From assembly GCF_900537075.1 (NCBI RefSeq), contig NZ_UNRA01000001.1, positions 1,512,191-1,576,190 on the forward strand: a DNA stretch of 64,000 bases. Reading direction: 5' to 3'. Source of the stretch: Tropicibacter sp. Alg240-R139 (lineage in GTDB: Bacteria > Pseudomonadota > Alphaproteobacteria > Rhodobacterales > Rhodobacteraceae). Positions 53,388-63,302 of the stretch are shown piece by piece. Position numbers and translations under genes: made by a program. The notes beneath the pieces are model-generated. The model did not search any database. It was not told the DNA's origin and worked only from the letters and a program-made list of their open reading frames with translations. The stretch's first letter is position 1. Each line of letters begins with the position of its first letter.

Positions 53388-54563
53388 ATGACCCAGAGCC
53401 GCACCGCGAACACCTTTGCACCACCAGTGATGGAGGCGCGCCGCTGGCTCGACGGTGTTACATTCTCTGCTGACCGTCCCTTGATCAACGTCAGCCAAGC
53501 TGCTCCGGTTGATCCCCCGCCACAGCCCCTGCGGCAAGCCATGGCCGACTTTGCGCTCACTGAAGACAGCGCACATCTTTATGGTCCGGTTCTGGGCAAT
53601 GATGATCTGCGGGCAGGTCTGGCCAAAGAAATCTCGGCTCACTACGCCGCTAAGGTACGTGCCGATCAGGTCGCGATCACCTCGGGTTGCAATCAGGCCT
53701 TTGCCTGTACCATTTCGGCCATTACTACCGAAGGGGATGAGGTTATCCTGCCAACCCCATGGTATTTCAATCATAAAATGTGGCTGGACATAGCGGGTGT
53801 AAACGTGATCGCGCTCCCCGCCGGGGCCGACCTGCTGCCTGATCCGGTCAAGGCCGAGGCCCTCATCACCCCCCGCACCCGCGCCATTTCACTGGTCACG
53901 CCCAACAACCCGGGCGGCGTGGAATACCCAGCCGAGCTGGTCGGGGCGTTCTTTGATCTGGCCCGCAAACATGGGCTGTACCTGCTGCTGGACGAGACCT
54001 ATCGCGATTTCGACAGCCGTGACGGCGCCCCGCATCCGTTGTTTGACCGCCCCGATTGGGATGACACTCTGGTACATCTCTACTCATTCTCCAAAGCCTA
54101 CCGTCTGACAGGCCACCGGGTTGGCGCACTGGCCACCAGCCCTGCGCTGCTGTCCGAGATCGAAAAATTTCTGGACACTGTCGCCATCTGCCCCGGCCAG
54201 ATTGGCCAGCATGCCGCCCTGTGGGGAATGGAAAACCTGGGCGAGTGGCTTGCAGCCGAGCGTCAGGAAATCCTGGACCGCCGTGCGGCCATTACCGAAG
54301 GCATGCCCGCGCTCGAGGCGAAGGGATGGAAGCTGATGGGCCTTGGTGCCTATTTTGCGTACCTCGAACATCCTTTTGACCTGCCGTCTGACGAATTGGC
54401 CCAGAAACTGGTGCCCGAGGCGGGCGTTTTGCTTTTGCCCGGCACCATGTTTATGCCCGCAGGCGACCCCGCCGGGAAACGCCAGGTTCGGGTGGCCTTT
54501 GCCAATCTGGACCGGGCCGGGATCGGGCAACTCTTGGACAGGTTGCAAAGCCTGCCCTTCTGA
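53388..54563 (+). CDS. Class I/II aminotransferase
   Basis: PLP enzyme of 391 residues. Landmarks: ITSGCNQAFACTISAITTEG near 99-118, LVTPNNPGGVEYPAELVGAF near 166, LDETYRDFDSRDGAPHPL near 200, the PLP lysine in LYSFSKAYRLTGHRVGAL near 228 and a substrate Arg in RQVRVAFANLDRAG near 367. Aspartate/kynurenine-type class; substrate not known. A 105-bp gap separates it from gpt, and ppiD follows 100 bp later. Confidence 0.9.
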   Translation: MTQSRTANTFAPPVMEARRWLDGVTFSADRPLINVSQAAPVDPPPQPLRQAMADFALTEDSAHLYGPVLGNDDLRAGLAKEISAHYAAKVRADQVAITSGCNQAFACTISAITTEGDEVILPTPWYFNHKMWLDIAGVNVIALPAGADLLPDPVKAEALITPRTRAISLVTPNNPGGVEYPAELVGAFFDLARKHGLYLLLDETYRDFDSRDGAPHPLFDRPDWDDTLVHLYSFSKAYRLTGHRVGALATSPALLSEIEKFLDTVAICPGQIGQHAALWGMENLGEWLAAERQEILDRRAAITEGMPALEAKGWKLMGLGAYFAYLEHPFDLPSDELAQKLVPEAGVLLLPGTMFMPAGDPAGKRQVRVAFANLDRAGIGQLLDRLQSLPF

Positions 54564-54662
54564 TCCCGTTCGGCCCTTGCCCACCGGCACGCGCCATCGT
54601 AGACAAGGCGTCGATCAATAAGGCGCGCGTGATAGAGCACGCGCCGAAACAGGGGGCGAACC

Positions 54663-56507
54663 ATGGCCGCAGGCGTCAAAAGTCTATCGAAAACCTTTGT
54701 CTGGATCCTGATGGGCCTGCTGATGCTGGGTCTTGCAGGATTTGGCGCGACCAACCTGACCGGCACGGTGCGTACCGTGGCAACCGTTGGCAGCCAAACG
54801 GTCAGCGTTGATGACTATGCCCGCGAGTTACAGCGTGAGATCCGCGCCGTTGAGGCGCAGACGGGCCAGAGCCTGCCCATGGCACAGGCCCGCCAATTGG
54901 GCGTCGACCGGATCGCCCTGGCAAACCTGGTCAACCTCGCCTCGCTGGACAACGAAGTGTCCGAATTGGGCGTGTCTATCGGTGACACGAATCTGCAGCA
55001 AGAAATCCTTGAAGTGCCTGCCTTTCAGGGCGTCGATGGCAATTTCGATCGCGAGGGTTATCGCTTTGCTTTGGAGCAGGCCGGTCTGAGCGAGGCAGAG
55101 TTCGAAGACGACCTGCGCCGCGAATCCGCGCGCACCTTGGTGCAGGGTGCGATCATGGGAGGGGTGGAAATGCCCTCCACCATGACCGATCTAATCATCG
55201 ATTACGTCTATGCCCGCCGCAGCTTTACCGTGGCCACCGTGTCCGCCGAGGCCCTGACCACCCCGGTTCCGACGCCCACCGACACGCAGTTGCAAACGTT
55301 TTACGACGAAAACTCTGACCAGTTCACTTTGCCCGAAACCAAACGCCTGACCTATGCGCTGCTCTCACCCGAGATGCTGTTGGATCAGGTCGAGCTGGAC
55401 GATGCATCGGTGCTTCGTCTGTTTGAAGAACGCGAAGCTCAGTACAATCAGCCCGAACGCCGCCTGATCGAACGGTTGGTCTTTGCTGATGAGGCTGCCG
55501 CGCTGGACGCCAAGGCACAATTGGAAGTGGGCGGAACCACATTTGAGCGCCTGGTTGAGGAGCGCGACCTGTCGCTGGCCGACATTGATCTGGGCGACGT
55601 GGCCGCCGATCAAATGGGAGAGGCCGCAGAGGCGATCTTTGCAGCCGAAGTGGGCGATGTGGTCGGCCCCCTGCCCTCGTCGCTTGGCCCGGCGCTGTTC
55701 CGTGTGAACGGCACCCTTGCCGCGCGCGTCACTGCTTTTGAAAACGTCGAAGCCGAGCTGCGCGACGAGCTGGCGGCAGAGCGCGCCCGCCGCCTGATCG
55801 AGGCACAAGCCGAAGACATCAATGACCTGCTTGCAGGTGGGGCCACGCTGGAAGAGCTGACCGGTGAGACCGACATGACAGTCGGCGAAATTGACTGGAC
55901 CACCGAGAGCTCGGATGGTGTGGCCGCCTATGCCGGTTTTCGCGAAGCAGCGCAGGCCGTGCGTGACGGCGACTTCCCCGAGATCGGCTTTCTCGAGGAC
56001 GGTTCGATTTTTGCCCTGCGCCTGAACGAAGTGCTGCCGCCGCGCCCCGAACCTCTGGACAGTGCCCACGAGCGTGTCGCAGCCGTCTGGACGGCAACCG
56101 AGACCAACGCCGCCCTAAGCGCGCAGGCCGACAGTGTTCTGACCACGCTGGTCACCGAGGGCGACTTTGCCGCGACTGGCCTGCCCACACGGGTAGAAAA
56201 CGGCCTGACCCGCACCGCGTTTCTGGACGGCGTCCCGGTTGATTTCATGAACCAGGTGTTCGAGATGGAGCCCGGCGAGCTGCGCGTGATCGCAGGCCAA
56301 GGGCGCGCATTCATTGTCCGTCTAGATGACATCCTGCCACCTGCGGACTCTGCAGAACTGCAACAGACCCAGGACGCGGTGGCGGTGCAGATGAACCAGG
56401 CCCTGTCCCGAAACCTTTTTGACGTCTACGTCCGCGACGCTCAGACCCGCGCCCAGCCAACACTGGACCAGCGTGCTCTGAATGCGGTGCAGGCCAACTT
56501 TCAATAA
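54663..56507 (+). CDS. ppiD: Peptidyl-prolyl isomerase PpiD/SurA-type, membrane-anchored
   Basis: Periplasmic folding factor of 614 residues. One N-terminal membrane anchor (about 11-34, FVWILMGLLMLGLAGFGATN) is followed by SurA-like N domain (VGSQTVSVDDYARELQREI near 40), a parvulin domain around 240-370 (RLIERLVFADEAAALDAKAQ near 263, VGDVVGPLPSSLGPALFRVN near 333) and a C-terminal helical part. Anchor plus SurA_N plus one or two parvulin-like units is the PpiD plan. The gene lies 10 bp before trpE; this linkage is usual in related genomes. Confidence 0.9.
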   Translation: MAAGVKSLSKTFVWILMGLLMLGLAGFGATNLTGTVRTVATVGSQTVSVDDYARELQREIRAVEAQTGQSLPMAQARQLGVDRIALANLVNLASLDNEVSELGVSIGDTNLQQEILEVPAFQGVDGNFDREGYRFALEQAGLSEAEFEDDLRRESARTLVQGAIMGGVEMPSTMTDLIIDYVYARRSFTVATVSAEALTTPVPTPTDTQLQTFYDENSDQFTLPETKRLTYALLSPEMLLDQVELDDASVLRLFEEREAQYNQPERRLIERLVFADEAAALDAKAQLEVGGTTFERLVEERDLSLADIDLGDVAADQMGEAAEAIFAAEVGDVVGPLPSSLGPALFRVNGTLAARVTAFENVEAELRDELAAERARRLIEAQAEDINDLLAGGATLEELTGETDMTVGEIDWTTESSDGVAAYAGFREAAQAVRDGDFPEIGFLEDGSIFALRLNEVLPPRPEPLDSAHERVAAVWTATETNAALSAQADSVLTTLVTEGDFAATGLPTRVENGLTRTAFLDGVPVDFMNQVFEMEPGELRVIAGQGRAFIVRLDDILPPADSAELQQTQDAVAVQMNQALSRNLFDVYVRDAQTRAQPTLDQRALNAVQANFQ

Positions 56508-56517
56508 GAGCTGAGAT

Positions 56518-58029
56518 ATGGCCCTGACCCCCGACTACGACAGCTTTGCCCGCGCCTATGAAGCGGGTGAAAATCAGGTCGTCTATACCCGACTGGCCGC
56601 TGATCTGGACACGCCAGTGTCGCTGATGCTCAAGCTGACGGGCGCGCAAAAAGACGCCTTTATGCTGGAATCCGTGACCGGAGGCGAGGTCCGCGGTCGC
56701 TATTCCATCATCGGGATGAAGCCGGACCTGATCTGGCGCTGTCATGGGGATCAGTCCGCTTTGAACCGTTCGGCACGCTTTGACGCGGATGATTTCACGC
56801 GCCAGGACGGCGACCCGATGGCCAACCTACGGGCTTTGCTTGCAGAAAGCCGGATTGATCTGCCCGATGACCTGCCGCAGGCGGCTGCGGGTCTGTTCGG
56901 TTATCTGGGCTATGACATGGTGCGGCTGGTGGAGCACCTGCCTGACGTGAACCCCGACCCGCTCGGCCTACCCGATGCGGTGATGATGCGCCCGTCGGTC
57001 GTTGCCGTTCTGGACGGGGTCAAGGGAGAAGTCACCGTTGTTTCACCGGCTTGGGTCAGCGACGGGCAGTCAGCCAAGGCGGCTTATGCTCAGGCGGCTG
57101 AACGTGTGATGGACGCGGTGCGCGATCTGGAACGCGCCATGCCTGCCGAAACCCGCGATCTGGGTGATGCGCGCGAAGTGGCGGAACCCGTCAGCAACTT
57201 TACCAAATCCGGCTATATGGAAGCGGTGGAAAAGGCCAAGGACTACATCCGCGCGGGCGACATCTTTCAGGTGGTCCCGGCACAACGCTGGACGCAGGAA
57301 TTCCCGCTGCCGCCCTTTGCCCTCTACCGCTCGCTGCGGCGCACGAACCCGTCGCCCTTCATGTTCTATTTCAACTTCGGCGGCTTTCAAGTCGTGGGCG
57401 CCTCGCCCGAGATTCTGGTACGCGTCTTTGGCGACGAGGTCACGATCCGCCCCATCGCAGGCACACGCCCACGCGGTGCCACGCCCGAAGAAGACCGCGC
57501 GCTAGAGGCCGAGCTGTTGGCGGACAAAAAGGAACTGGCCGAGCACCTGATGCTGCTGGATCTGGGCCGCAACGACACGGGCCGGGTCGCCAAGATCGGC
57601 ACCGTACGCCCTACGGAACAGTTCATCATCGAACGTTACAGCCATGTGATGCACATCGTGTCCAACGTCGTGGGTGAGCTGGCCGAGGACAAGGACGCGC
57701 TGGATGCGTTCTTTGCCGGGATGCCAGCGGGCACTGTTTCTGGTGCGCCCAAGGTCCGAGCGATGGAGATCATCGACGAGCTAGAGCCGGAAAAGCGCGG
57801 CGTCTATGGCGGTGGTGTGGGCTATTTCAGTGCCGGTGGTGACATGGACATGTGTATCGCCCTGCGTACGGCAGTGGTGCAGGATCAAAAGCTGTATATT
57901 CAGGCCGGTGGCGGAGTTGTCTATGACAGCGACCCCGAGGCGGAGTACATGGAGACGGTCCATAAATCCAACGCGATCCGGCGCGCCGCGGCGGATGCGG
58001 CGCGGTTTACCGGGAATGGGAACCGCTAG
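56518..58029 (+). CDS. trpE: Anthranilate synthase component I
   Basis: Makes anthranilate from chorismate together with TrpG, the first step of tryptophan synthesis. The 503-residue protein has the N-terminal feedback domain (VSLMLKLTGAQKDAFMLESV near 35) and the chorismate-binding domain with IRPIAGTRPRGATPEEDRAL near 307, LLDLGRNDTGRVAKIG near 341 and AGTVSGAPKVRAMEIIDELE near 404-423. Starts 10 bp after ppiD. trpG and trpD are 4.7 kb away on the same strand, beyond cpdB, cspA and others. Confidence 0.95.
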   Translation: MALTPDYDSFARAYEAGENQVVYTRLAADLDTPVSLMLKLTGAQKDAFMLESVTGGEVRGRYSIIGMKPDLIWRCHGDQSALNRSARFDADDFTRQDGDPMANLRALLAESRIDLPDDLPQAAAGLFGYLGYDMVRLVEHLPDVNPDPLGLPDAVMMRPSVVAVLDGVKGEVTVVSPAWVSDGQSAKAAYAQAAERVMDAVRDLERAMPAETRDLGDAREVAEPVSNFTKSGYMEAVEKAKDYIRAGDIFQVVPAQRWTQEFPLPPFALYRSLRRTNPSPFMFYFNFGGFQVVGASPEILVRVFGDEVTIRPIAGTRPRGATPEEDRALEAELLADKKELAEHLMLLDLGRNDTGRVAKIGTVRPTEQFIIERYSHVMHIVSNVVGELAEDKDALDAFFAGMPAGTVSGAPKVRAMEIIDELEPEKRGVYGGGVGYFSAGGDMDMCIALRTAVVQDQKLYIQAGGGVVYDSDPEAEYMETVHKSNAIRRAAADAARFTGNGNR

Positions 58030-58214
58030 TTCGACGTCAAAGTCTGTTAACAAATAGCCGGGCTCGTCAGGGCTTTTTCTTTGAGCATCGGCGTAAATCC
58101 ACTCCTACCGCACAAACTTCACAAAACCCTGTTATGGTCTCAGCGTGACACCAGACTCACCCCGAGTCGGGTGGCTATCCGTTTGAAAAGACCATTCGCA
58201 AAAAGAGGTTCGTC

Positions 58215-60176
58215 ATGTCCGGTTTCATGTTGTCGCGTCGCCAATTCCTGGGCACCACTGCCGGGTTCATCGCCCTTCACCCGTTTTCGGCCCGTGCCGC
58301 CACCAATCAGGCACATCTGCGGATCATGGAGACGACCGACCTGCATGTGCACGTCTTTCCCTATGATTATTACGCTGACAAATCGCGCGACACCGTGGGC
58401 CTGGCGCGCACGGCGTCCATCATCAAAGAGATCCGGGACGAGGCCACAAACTCGGTTCTGATCGACAATGGCGACTTTCTGCAGGGCAACCCGATGGGGG
58501 ATTACATCGCTTATGAACGCGGCATGAAGGATGGCGACATGCACCCCGTCGTTACCGCGATGAACACCGTTGGGTTTGATGCCTCGACCCTTGGTAATCA
58601 TGAATTCAACTATGGTCTGGATTTCCTGATGAAATCGCTGGCCGGGGCCGACTTCCCCGTGGTCAGCGCCAATGTCGCGCTGGAACAGGGCAGCGATCCG
58701 ACCAAGGACAAGACGCTAATCGAGCCCTATGTGATCCTCGATCGCAAGGTGACCGATGGTGCGGGCGCCACGCATCCGATCAAGATCGGTCTGATTGGGT
58801 TCGTGCCGCCGCAGATCATGAACTGGGACCGCCGCCACCTAGAGGGCAAAGTGCAGGCGCGTGACATTGTTGAGACCGCGCAGGCGTTCGTGCCCGAGAT
58901 GAAGGAACAGGGTTGCGATCTGATCATCGCGCTCAGCCACTCGGGCATTGGCGAGGCCGATCACAGCGACGGCATGGAAAACGCCAGTGTGCCACTGGCG
59001 GCCATTGATGGAATCGATGCGGTTCTGACCGGGCACCATCATCGTGTCTTCCCCTCGTCGGCTTACGACGGCATGGCGGGCGTGGATGTGGCGAGTGGCA
59101 CCATTCATGGTAAACCGGCGGCCATGGGCGGGTTCTGGGGGTCACACCTGGGGCTGATCGACTTGATGTTGGAACGATCCGGCAACGAGTGGAAGATCGT
59201 GAGCCATTCCGTTGAGGCGCGGCCGATTTCGAAACGCAACGAGGATCGTTCGATCGCTGCGCTGGTGGAAAGCCAGCAGGATGTGCTCGACTCGGTCCAA
59301 GCCGATCACGACGCGACACTGGCCTATGTGCGCCGGGCCGTCGGCAAAACAGACGCGCCGCTGCATTCCTATTTCGCCTTGGTAGCCGATGACCCCTCGG
59401 TGCAGATCGTGTCGATCGCACAGCTTTGGTACATCGAACAGATGCTGAAAGGCACCGAACACGAGGGCCTGCCGATCCTGTCCGCCGCCGCCCCGTTCAA
59501 GGCCGGTGGTCGTGGTGGACCCGAGTATTTCACGGATGTGCCCAAGGGCGATGTGGCGATCAAGAACGTCTCGGATCTGTACCTTTATCCCAACACCGCC
59601 CGCGCTGTTCTTGTCACCGGGCAACAGGTCAAGGATTGGTTGGAGCGTTCGGCGGGTATGTTTAATCAGGTCGAACCCGGCAAGGCGGATCAGGTGCTTC
59701 TGAACCCCGAATTCCCCAGCTACAACTTTGATGTGATGGACGGCGTGACCTATCAAATCGACCTGAGCCAACCGTCCAAGTTCACCCCCAAGGGTGAGTT
59801 GGCAAACCCGGATGCAAACCGGATCGTCAACTTGCAATTTGACGGCCAGGCCATTGACCTGAATTCGAAATTCGTGATTGCGACGAACAATTACCGCGCT
59901 GGTGGTGGTGGCAAATTCCCCGGTGCCATGGGCGACACGGTGATCTTTGAAGGCCCCGACACCAACCGCGACGTCATAGTGCGTTACATCGTGGAAAAGG
60001 GAACGATCAGCCCAAAAGCTGACGCCAACTGGTCCTTTGCACCGCTGGCTGACACTTCGGTCCTGTTCGACACCGGACCCAAGGCGGCGGACTATGCGGA
60101 CGACGTCAAAGGCGTCACCATCGAACCTGCAGGCGATGGCCCTGACGGCTTTGCCCGTTTTCGCATTCAGTTGTAG
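58215..60176 (+). CDS. cpdB: 2',3'-cyclic-nucleotide 2'-phosphodiesterase / 3'-nucleotidase
   Basis: Periplasmic nucleotide scavenging enzyme of 653 residues. The N terminus has a twin-arginine-like signal ([20 protein letters not shown]). The metallophosphoesterase domain shows the metal motifs [16 protein letters not shown] near 38, [12 protein letters not shown] near 85, [11 protein letters not shown] near 123 and [12 protein letters not shown] near 238, then [11 protein letters not shown] near 274. The 5'-nucleotidase C-terminal domain runs from about 370 to 610 (ISAA-type [13 protein letters not shown] near 430). Belongs to the CpdB class by length. Stands between trpE and small stress genes. 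Confidence 0.93.
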   Translation: MSGFMLSRRQFLGTTAGFIALHPFSARAATNQAHLRIMETTDLHVHVFPYDYYADKSRDTVGLARTASIIKEIRDEATNSVLIDNGDFLQGNPMGDYIAYERGMKDGDMHPVVTAMNTVGFDASTLGNHEFNYGLDFLMKSLAGADFPVVSANVALEQGSDPTKDKTLIEPYVILDRKVTDGAGATHPIKIGLIGFVPPQIMNWDRRHLEGKVQARDIVETAQAFVPEMKEQGCDLIIALSHSGIGEADHSDGMENASVPLAAIDGIDAVLTGHHHRVFPSSAYDGMAGVDVASGTIHGKPAAMGGFWGSHLGLIDLMLERSGNEWKIVSHSVEARPISKRNEDRSIAALVESQQDVLDSVQADHDATLAYVRRAVGKTDAPLHSYFALVADDPSVQIVSIAQLWYIEQMLKGTEHEGLPILSAAAPFKAGGRGGPEYFTDVPKGDVAIKNVSDLYLYPNTARAVLVTGQQVKDWLERSAGMFNQVEPGKADQVLLNPEFPSYNFDVMDGVTYQIDLSQPSKFTPKGELANPDANRIVNLQFDGQAIDLNSKFVIATNNYRAGGGGKFPGAMGDTVIFEGPDTNRDVIVRYIVEKGTISPKADANWSFAPLADTSVLFDTGPKAADYADDVKGVTIEPAGDGPDGFARFRIQL

Positions 60177-60306
60177 AGAGGTCCGTCCTGAACCGACCAG
60201 GAAGGCCATTCAGATAACAGAAGCAAGAAAAGTAACCCAAACTGTGCTCGGCAATATTTGCCGGGCAACCCGTGTTAAGGGTGTCAAACATCTTTAAGAC
60301 TTAGGG

Positions 60307-60468
60307 CTACTGGTCCACTTCACGCTTGAGGCGGGCCATCTTGAGCCGTTTGGTTTTTTCTTCGCGAGCCACCCGTTCGTCTTGCAGAATCTCACGCGCC
60401 GCAAGGTCGGTTTGCTCGTCTTTGGACAGCCGTTTGCCCGGAAGGTAGGGCTCTTTCTTTTGTGTCAT
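60307..60468 (-). CDS. Small basic hypothetical protein
   Basis: A 53-codon frame from the ATG at 60468: MTQKKEPYLPGKRLSKDEQ, then DLAAREILQDERVAREEKT and KRLKMARLKREVDQ. It is rich in Lys, Arg and Glu and predicted helical after residue 16, with no membrane segment or known motif. Codon use fits its neighbours, and small proteins of this kind occur in related genomes, but I know no function. Lies just downstream of cspA on the same strand, past a hairpin. Confidence 0.65.
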   Translation of the reverse strand: MTQKKEPYLPGKRLSKDEQTDLAAREILQDERVAREEKTKRLKMARLKREVDQ

Positions 60469-60507
60469 TCGCCACAACTTTCGCTGCCAGAGTCGGTGTG
60501 ATTGAGT

Positions 60508-60530
60508 AGGACGGCCCATGGGGCCGTCCT
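60508..60530 (-). terminator. Hairpin downstream of cspA
   Basis: A perfect ten-base stem, AGGACGGCCC and GGGCCGTCCT, with a three-base loop, 12 bp after the cspA stop. No U-run on the minus strand, so it could act as an RNA stabiliser or a weak stop. Confidence 0.6.
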
Positions 60531-60542
60531 GCGATCTCTCAC

Positions 60543-60749
60543 TTAGGCAAGCGCGATGTTGGTTGCGCTGCTGCGACCATCACGACCATCTTCAATATCG
60601 AAGGTCACTTTCTGGTCGTCGGACAGGCCGGTCAGCCCTGCGCGTTCTACAGCAGAGATATGTACGAAAATATCCTTGCCGCCATCTTCTGGGGCGATAA
60701 ACCCGAAACCTTTGGTGGTGTTGAACCATTTCACGGTGCCATTGGCCAT
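60543..60749 (-). CDS. cspA: Cold-shock protein CspA family
   Basis: Single-domain cold-shock protein of 68 residues. RNP1 is KGFGFIAPEDGG near 13 and RNP2 is KDIFVHISAV near 27, with the opening ANGTVKWFNTTKG typical of Csp proteins. Binds single-stranded RNA and DNA and melts RNA structure at low temperature. The 325 bp upstream (60750-61074) should hold its promoter and long leader; no fixed element could be named there. Confidence 0.95.
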   Translation of the reverse strand: MANGTVKWFNTTKGFGFIAPEDGGKDIFVHISAVERAGLTGLSDDQKVTFDIEDGRDGRSSATNIALA

Positions 60750-61074
60750 CCCGTGGACTCCTTTTGGATAATGCCATCAGCGTGTTGCGGTGGCCTTTGC
60801 GTCAGTCAGAGCAATCGAGACTGAAGCCGAAACTGGAGACAGTTGGTCGAGGTGCGATAACAGTCGCCGGTGCTGTATGGCTGCATGAGACGTGAATAAC
60901 AAGGGTCGCCTGTAATTGGCCTGAAACGGCGGGGTGCCGAGCCGAGACAACTGCATCACCTTGAATGAAACCGCAGCTCTGATCGTGCGTGTCGTCCGTC
61001 AGGCAGCCAACGCTGCTTTGTCTCGAATTATCACATTGACCAGCCGCACTAAGCCTTGCTTTCGATCATTGACC
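60750..61074. other. Intergenic region upstream of cspA
   Basis: About 325 bp between the cspA start and the divergent polysaccharide deacetylase stop. Likely contains the cspA leader. Only shadow frames are present and I recognise no RNA gene. Confidence 0.45.
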
Positions 61075-62544
61075 TTACTCACGCGTCAACACCGCCGAAA
61101 TCGGCGCAAGCGCCACGCGGCTGGCGCGGTCTTGCAGGCCCCAGAGCAGCAGTGCCGATACCGTGTCGGGACGTACGCGGCCCAGCATGATTACCGCGCC
61201 CTCTTGGCCTGCGCGGAACGCAGCCTGATCCAGAAAGCGTCGCATCACCGTGGGGGATTGCCCTGCCCCGTCGAAATCGCGGAACACTACGGCGGATGGC
61301 ACGCCTGCGCGCGCGGCCAGCTTTTGTGCCGTGTTCAGCCCGTTGTCCTGCGTCACCAGCCCACGGCCCGTGCCCCCAGCAATGGCAGCCATCTGGTCCG
61401 ACAGCGCGCGGTTGCCCTGAAAGCCGGTTTCAGTGCCTTCGATGATGGCGACTGTTTCGGGCAAAGTCTCAAGCCATACGGACATTGATACCTCGGCATC
61501 CTGCGCCGTAGCGGCGGCTGGCAGGTTGGTCATTGCAAGCACTTCGAACCCGGCATCGCGATAGGTCTTCATCTTGTCCGCTGCGCCCGGTTTGGACGGG
61601 TCGATGGCAAAAGACAGCGGATAAGGAAACTCTTGCAACGCCTCCAGTCCCAGCGAATCCTCGTCATCGATCAGAACAATGGCCATCAATGGCTTGTCCT
61701 CAGAGTTCTCGAACGGCGCGGCATAAGCTTCGATCGGGATCACGTCGAGGCCCGACTGGGCGGCAACAACTGCGTCGCGCTCGGTCAAGGGCACAACCGG
61801 TGTGCCAATACTTGGGCTAGGCGCAGTTCCGGCCAGGCTGCCCTCGCGCGGGGCTTCTCCCTGTTGCGGTGGTTCTGCATCTGCGTCCGGTGTTGGTGCT
61901 TCTGGCGCAGGTTGTTCGGCGGTCTTCGTATCGGGTTCGGGCGCTTCCTCAGTCGAGGGCGCCTGAGTTTCCGGTGCAGCAGTCGCAGCTTCAGGTTCAG
62001 ACTGTTCCGGTGCCGGAGCTGCCGGGGCCGCATCCTCGGCCGTTTGGGAGGTTCCAAAACCCGTGCCGCCGTCTTCGACAACGGGGGCTGCGGGCTGACT
62101 GGGTTGTTCGATGACGTTGGGCGCCTGGGTCTGATCATCTGGTGCGGGCAGTTCTGTCGTGGACGTCGACGGTGCTACGGGATCATCTGCCTGGACGGCC
62201 ACGTCGGTGTTGCCTGTGGTCTGCGGAGTATCCAGTTCGCCAGTGGCGTCACCAACGGAGGGCTTATCGCCAGGTTGCGTGTCGCTGTTGGTCATGGCGT
62301 CCAGATCGTCACCAGTGGCCTGACCTGCGTCTGGTGCGCGTGGTGCCAGTTCGACAAGATCCGCGTCCTTGCCTGCAGGTGCCTGACCGCTGCCTTGCTC
62401 GGTCGGCGCGGGATCACCCCCGGCAGTGGGGGTATTGGCCACCAGTTCGGGCCGCTGTGAAAGAGGGAACGACAAAGACGAAATCGCCGCCGCACCTGTC
62501 ACCACAACGCCCCCGACCAGAAGTCCTCCGAAAAATCCACGCAT
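61075..62544 (-). CDS. Divergent polysaccharide deacetylase family protein with Pro/Glu-rich linker
   Basis: Protein of 489 residues. An N-terminal membrane anchor or signal (about 1-24, [20 protein letters not shown]) is followed by a low-complexity stretch to about residue 250, rich in Pro, Glu, Ala and Thr, with many variants of APE, EQP and APAPEQ. The C-terminal domain (about 255-489) matches the divergent polysaccharide deacetylase (YibQ) group: [19 protein letters not shown] near 284, [16 protein letters not shown] near 306 and [19 protein letters not shown] near 390. The flexible linker may span the periplasm or cell wall. Function of the group is not established. Confidence 0.85.
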   Translation of the reverse strand: MRGFFGGLLVGGVVVTGAAAISSLSFPLSQRPELVANTPTAGGDPAPTEQGSGQAPAGKDADLVELAPRAPDAGQATGDDLDAMTNSDTQPGDKPSVGDATGELDTPQTTGNTDVAVQADDPVAPSTSTTELPAPDDQTQAPNVIEQPSQPAAPVVEDGGTGFGTSQTAEDAAPAAPAPEQSEPEAATAAPETQAPSTEEAPEPDTKTAEQPAPEAPTPDADAEPPQQGEAPREGSLAGTAPSPSIGTPVVPLTERDAVVAAQSGLDVIPIEAYAAPFENSEDKPLMAIVLIDDEDSLGLEALQEFPYPLSFAIDPSKPGAADKMKTYRDAGFEVLAMTNLPAAATAQDAEVSMSVWLETLPETVAIIEGTETGFQGNRALSDQMAAIAGGTGRGLVTQDNGLNTAQKLAARAGVPSAVVFRDFDGAGQSPTVMRRFLDQAAFRAGQEGAVIMLGRVRPDTVSALLLWGLQDRASRVALAPISAVLTRE

Positions 62545-62720
62545 TGCTGCCGTGCCCCTTTTGCCCGTTGCATTCCTGTCACCGTCTAAGCGGCGTTGAT
62601 GATCGATACCATTTGCCCTGCCAAGCGCCCTTGACGCTGACCTACAAGCCTGAACATGTATACGCCAACACTATACTGCGGCTGAGGCTTTTGGCACCAG
62701 CCCCTAATGAACGGATCATC

Positions 62721-63302
62721 ATGCTGCTGCTGATCGACAACTACGACAGTTTTACCTACAACCTCGTGCACTATCTTGGCGAGCTTGGGGCCGAGGTCGA
62801 AATCCACCGAAACGATGCCATTGACGTGCAACAGGCAATGGCGATGAACCCTGCCGGAATCTTGCTTAGCCCGGGGCCCTGTGACCCCGATCAGGCCGGG
62901 ATCTGCCTGGCATTGACCAAAGCCGCAGCCGAGACGCGCACGCCGCTGATGGGCGTGTGCCTGGGCCATCAGACAATCGGCCAGGCGTTCGGTGGTAATG
63001 TGGTGCGCTGCCATGAAATCGTGCATGGCAAGATGGGCACCATGTCCCACACCGGCAAAGGTCTGTTTGCGGGCCTGCCGTCCCCGTTTGAGGCGACGCG
63101 CTATCATTCGCTGGTTGTGGATCGTGATACCTTGCCCGACTGCCTTGAAATCACGGCAGAATTGGAAGACGGCACCATCATGGGCCTGCAGCACAAAGAG
63201 CTGCCGATACACGGCGTGCAATTCCACCCGGAATCAATTGCCTCTGAGCATGGTCATGCCCTGTTGCAGAACTTCCTCAACGACATGAAGGTTCCCGCAT
63301 GA
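62721..63302 (+). CDS. trpG: Anthranilate synthase component II (glutamine amidotransferase)
   Basis: Supplies ammonia to TrpE. The 193-residue protein starts [20 protein letters not shown], has the nucleophile Cys in [15 protein letters not shown] near 84 and the catalytic His-x-Glu in [12 protein letters not shown] near 172, and [11 protein letters not shown] near 133. The ATG at 62721 was chosen over the long frame that opens at 62142 in the deacetylase antisense. PabA is the alternative name; trpD follows with an ATGA overlap, which favours tryptophan synthesis. Confidence 0.94.
   Translation: MLLLIDNYDSFTYNLVHYLGELGAEVEIHRNDAIDVQQAMAMNPAGILLSPGPCDPDQAGICLALTKAAAETRTPLMGVCLGHQTIGQAFGGNVVRCHEIVHGKMGTMSHTGKGLFAGLPSPFEATRYHSLVVDRDTLPDCLEITAELEDGTIMGLQHKELPIHGVQFHPESIASEHGHALLQNFLNDMKVPA

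Noticed and set aside
59142-60209. 355-codon minus-strand frame
   Set aside because: Antisense to cpdB, with composition typical of a shadow frame.
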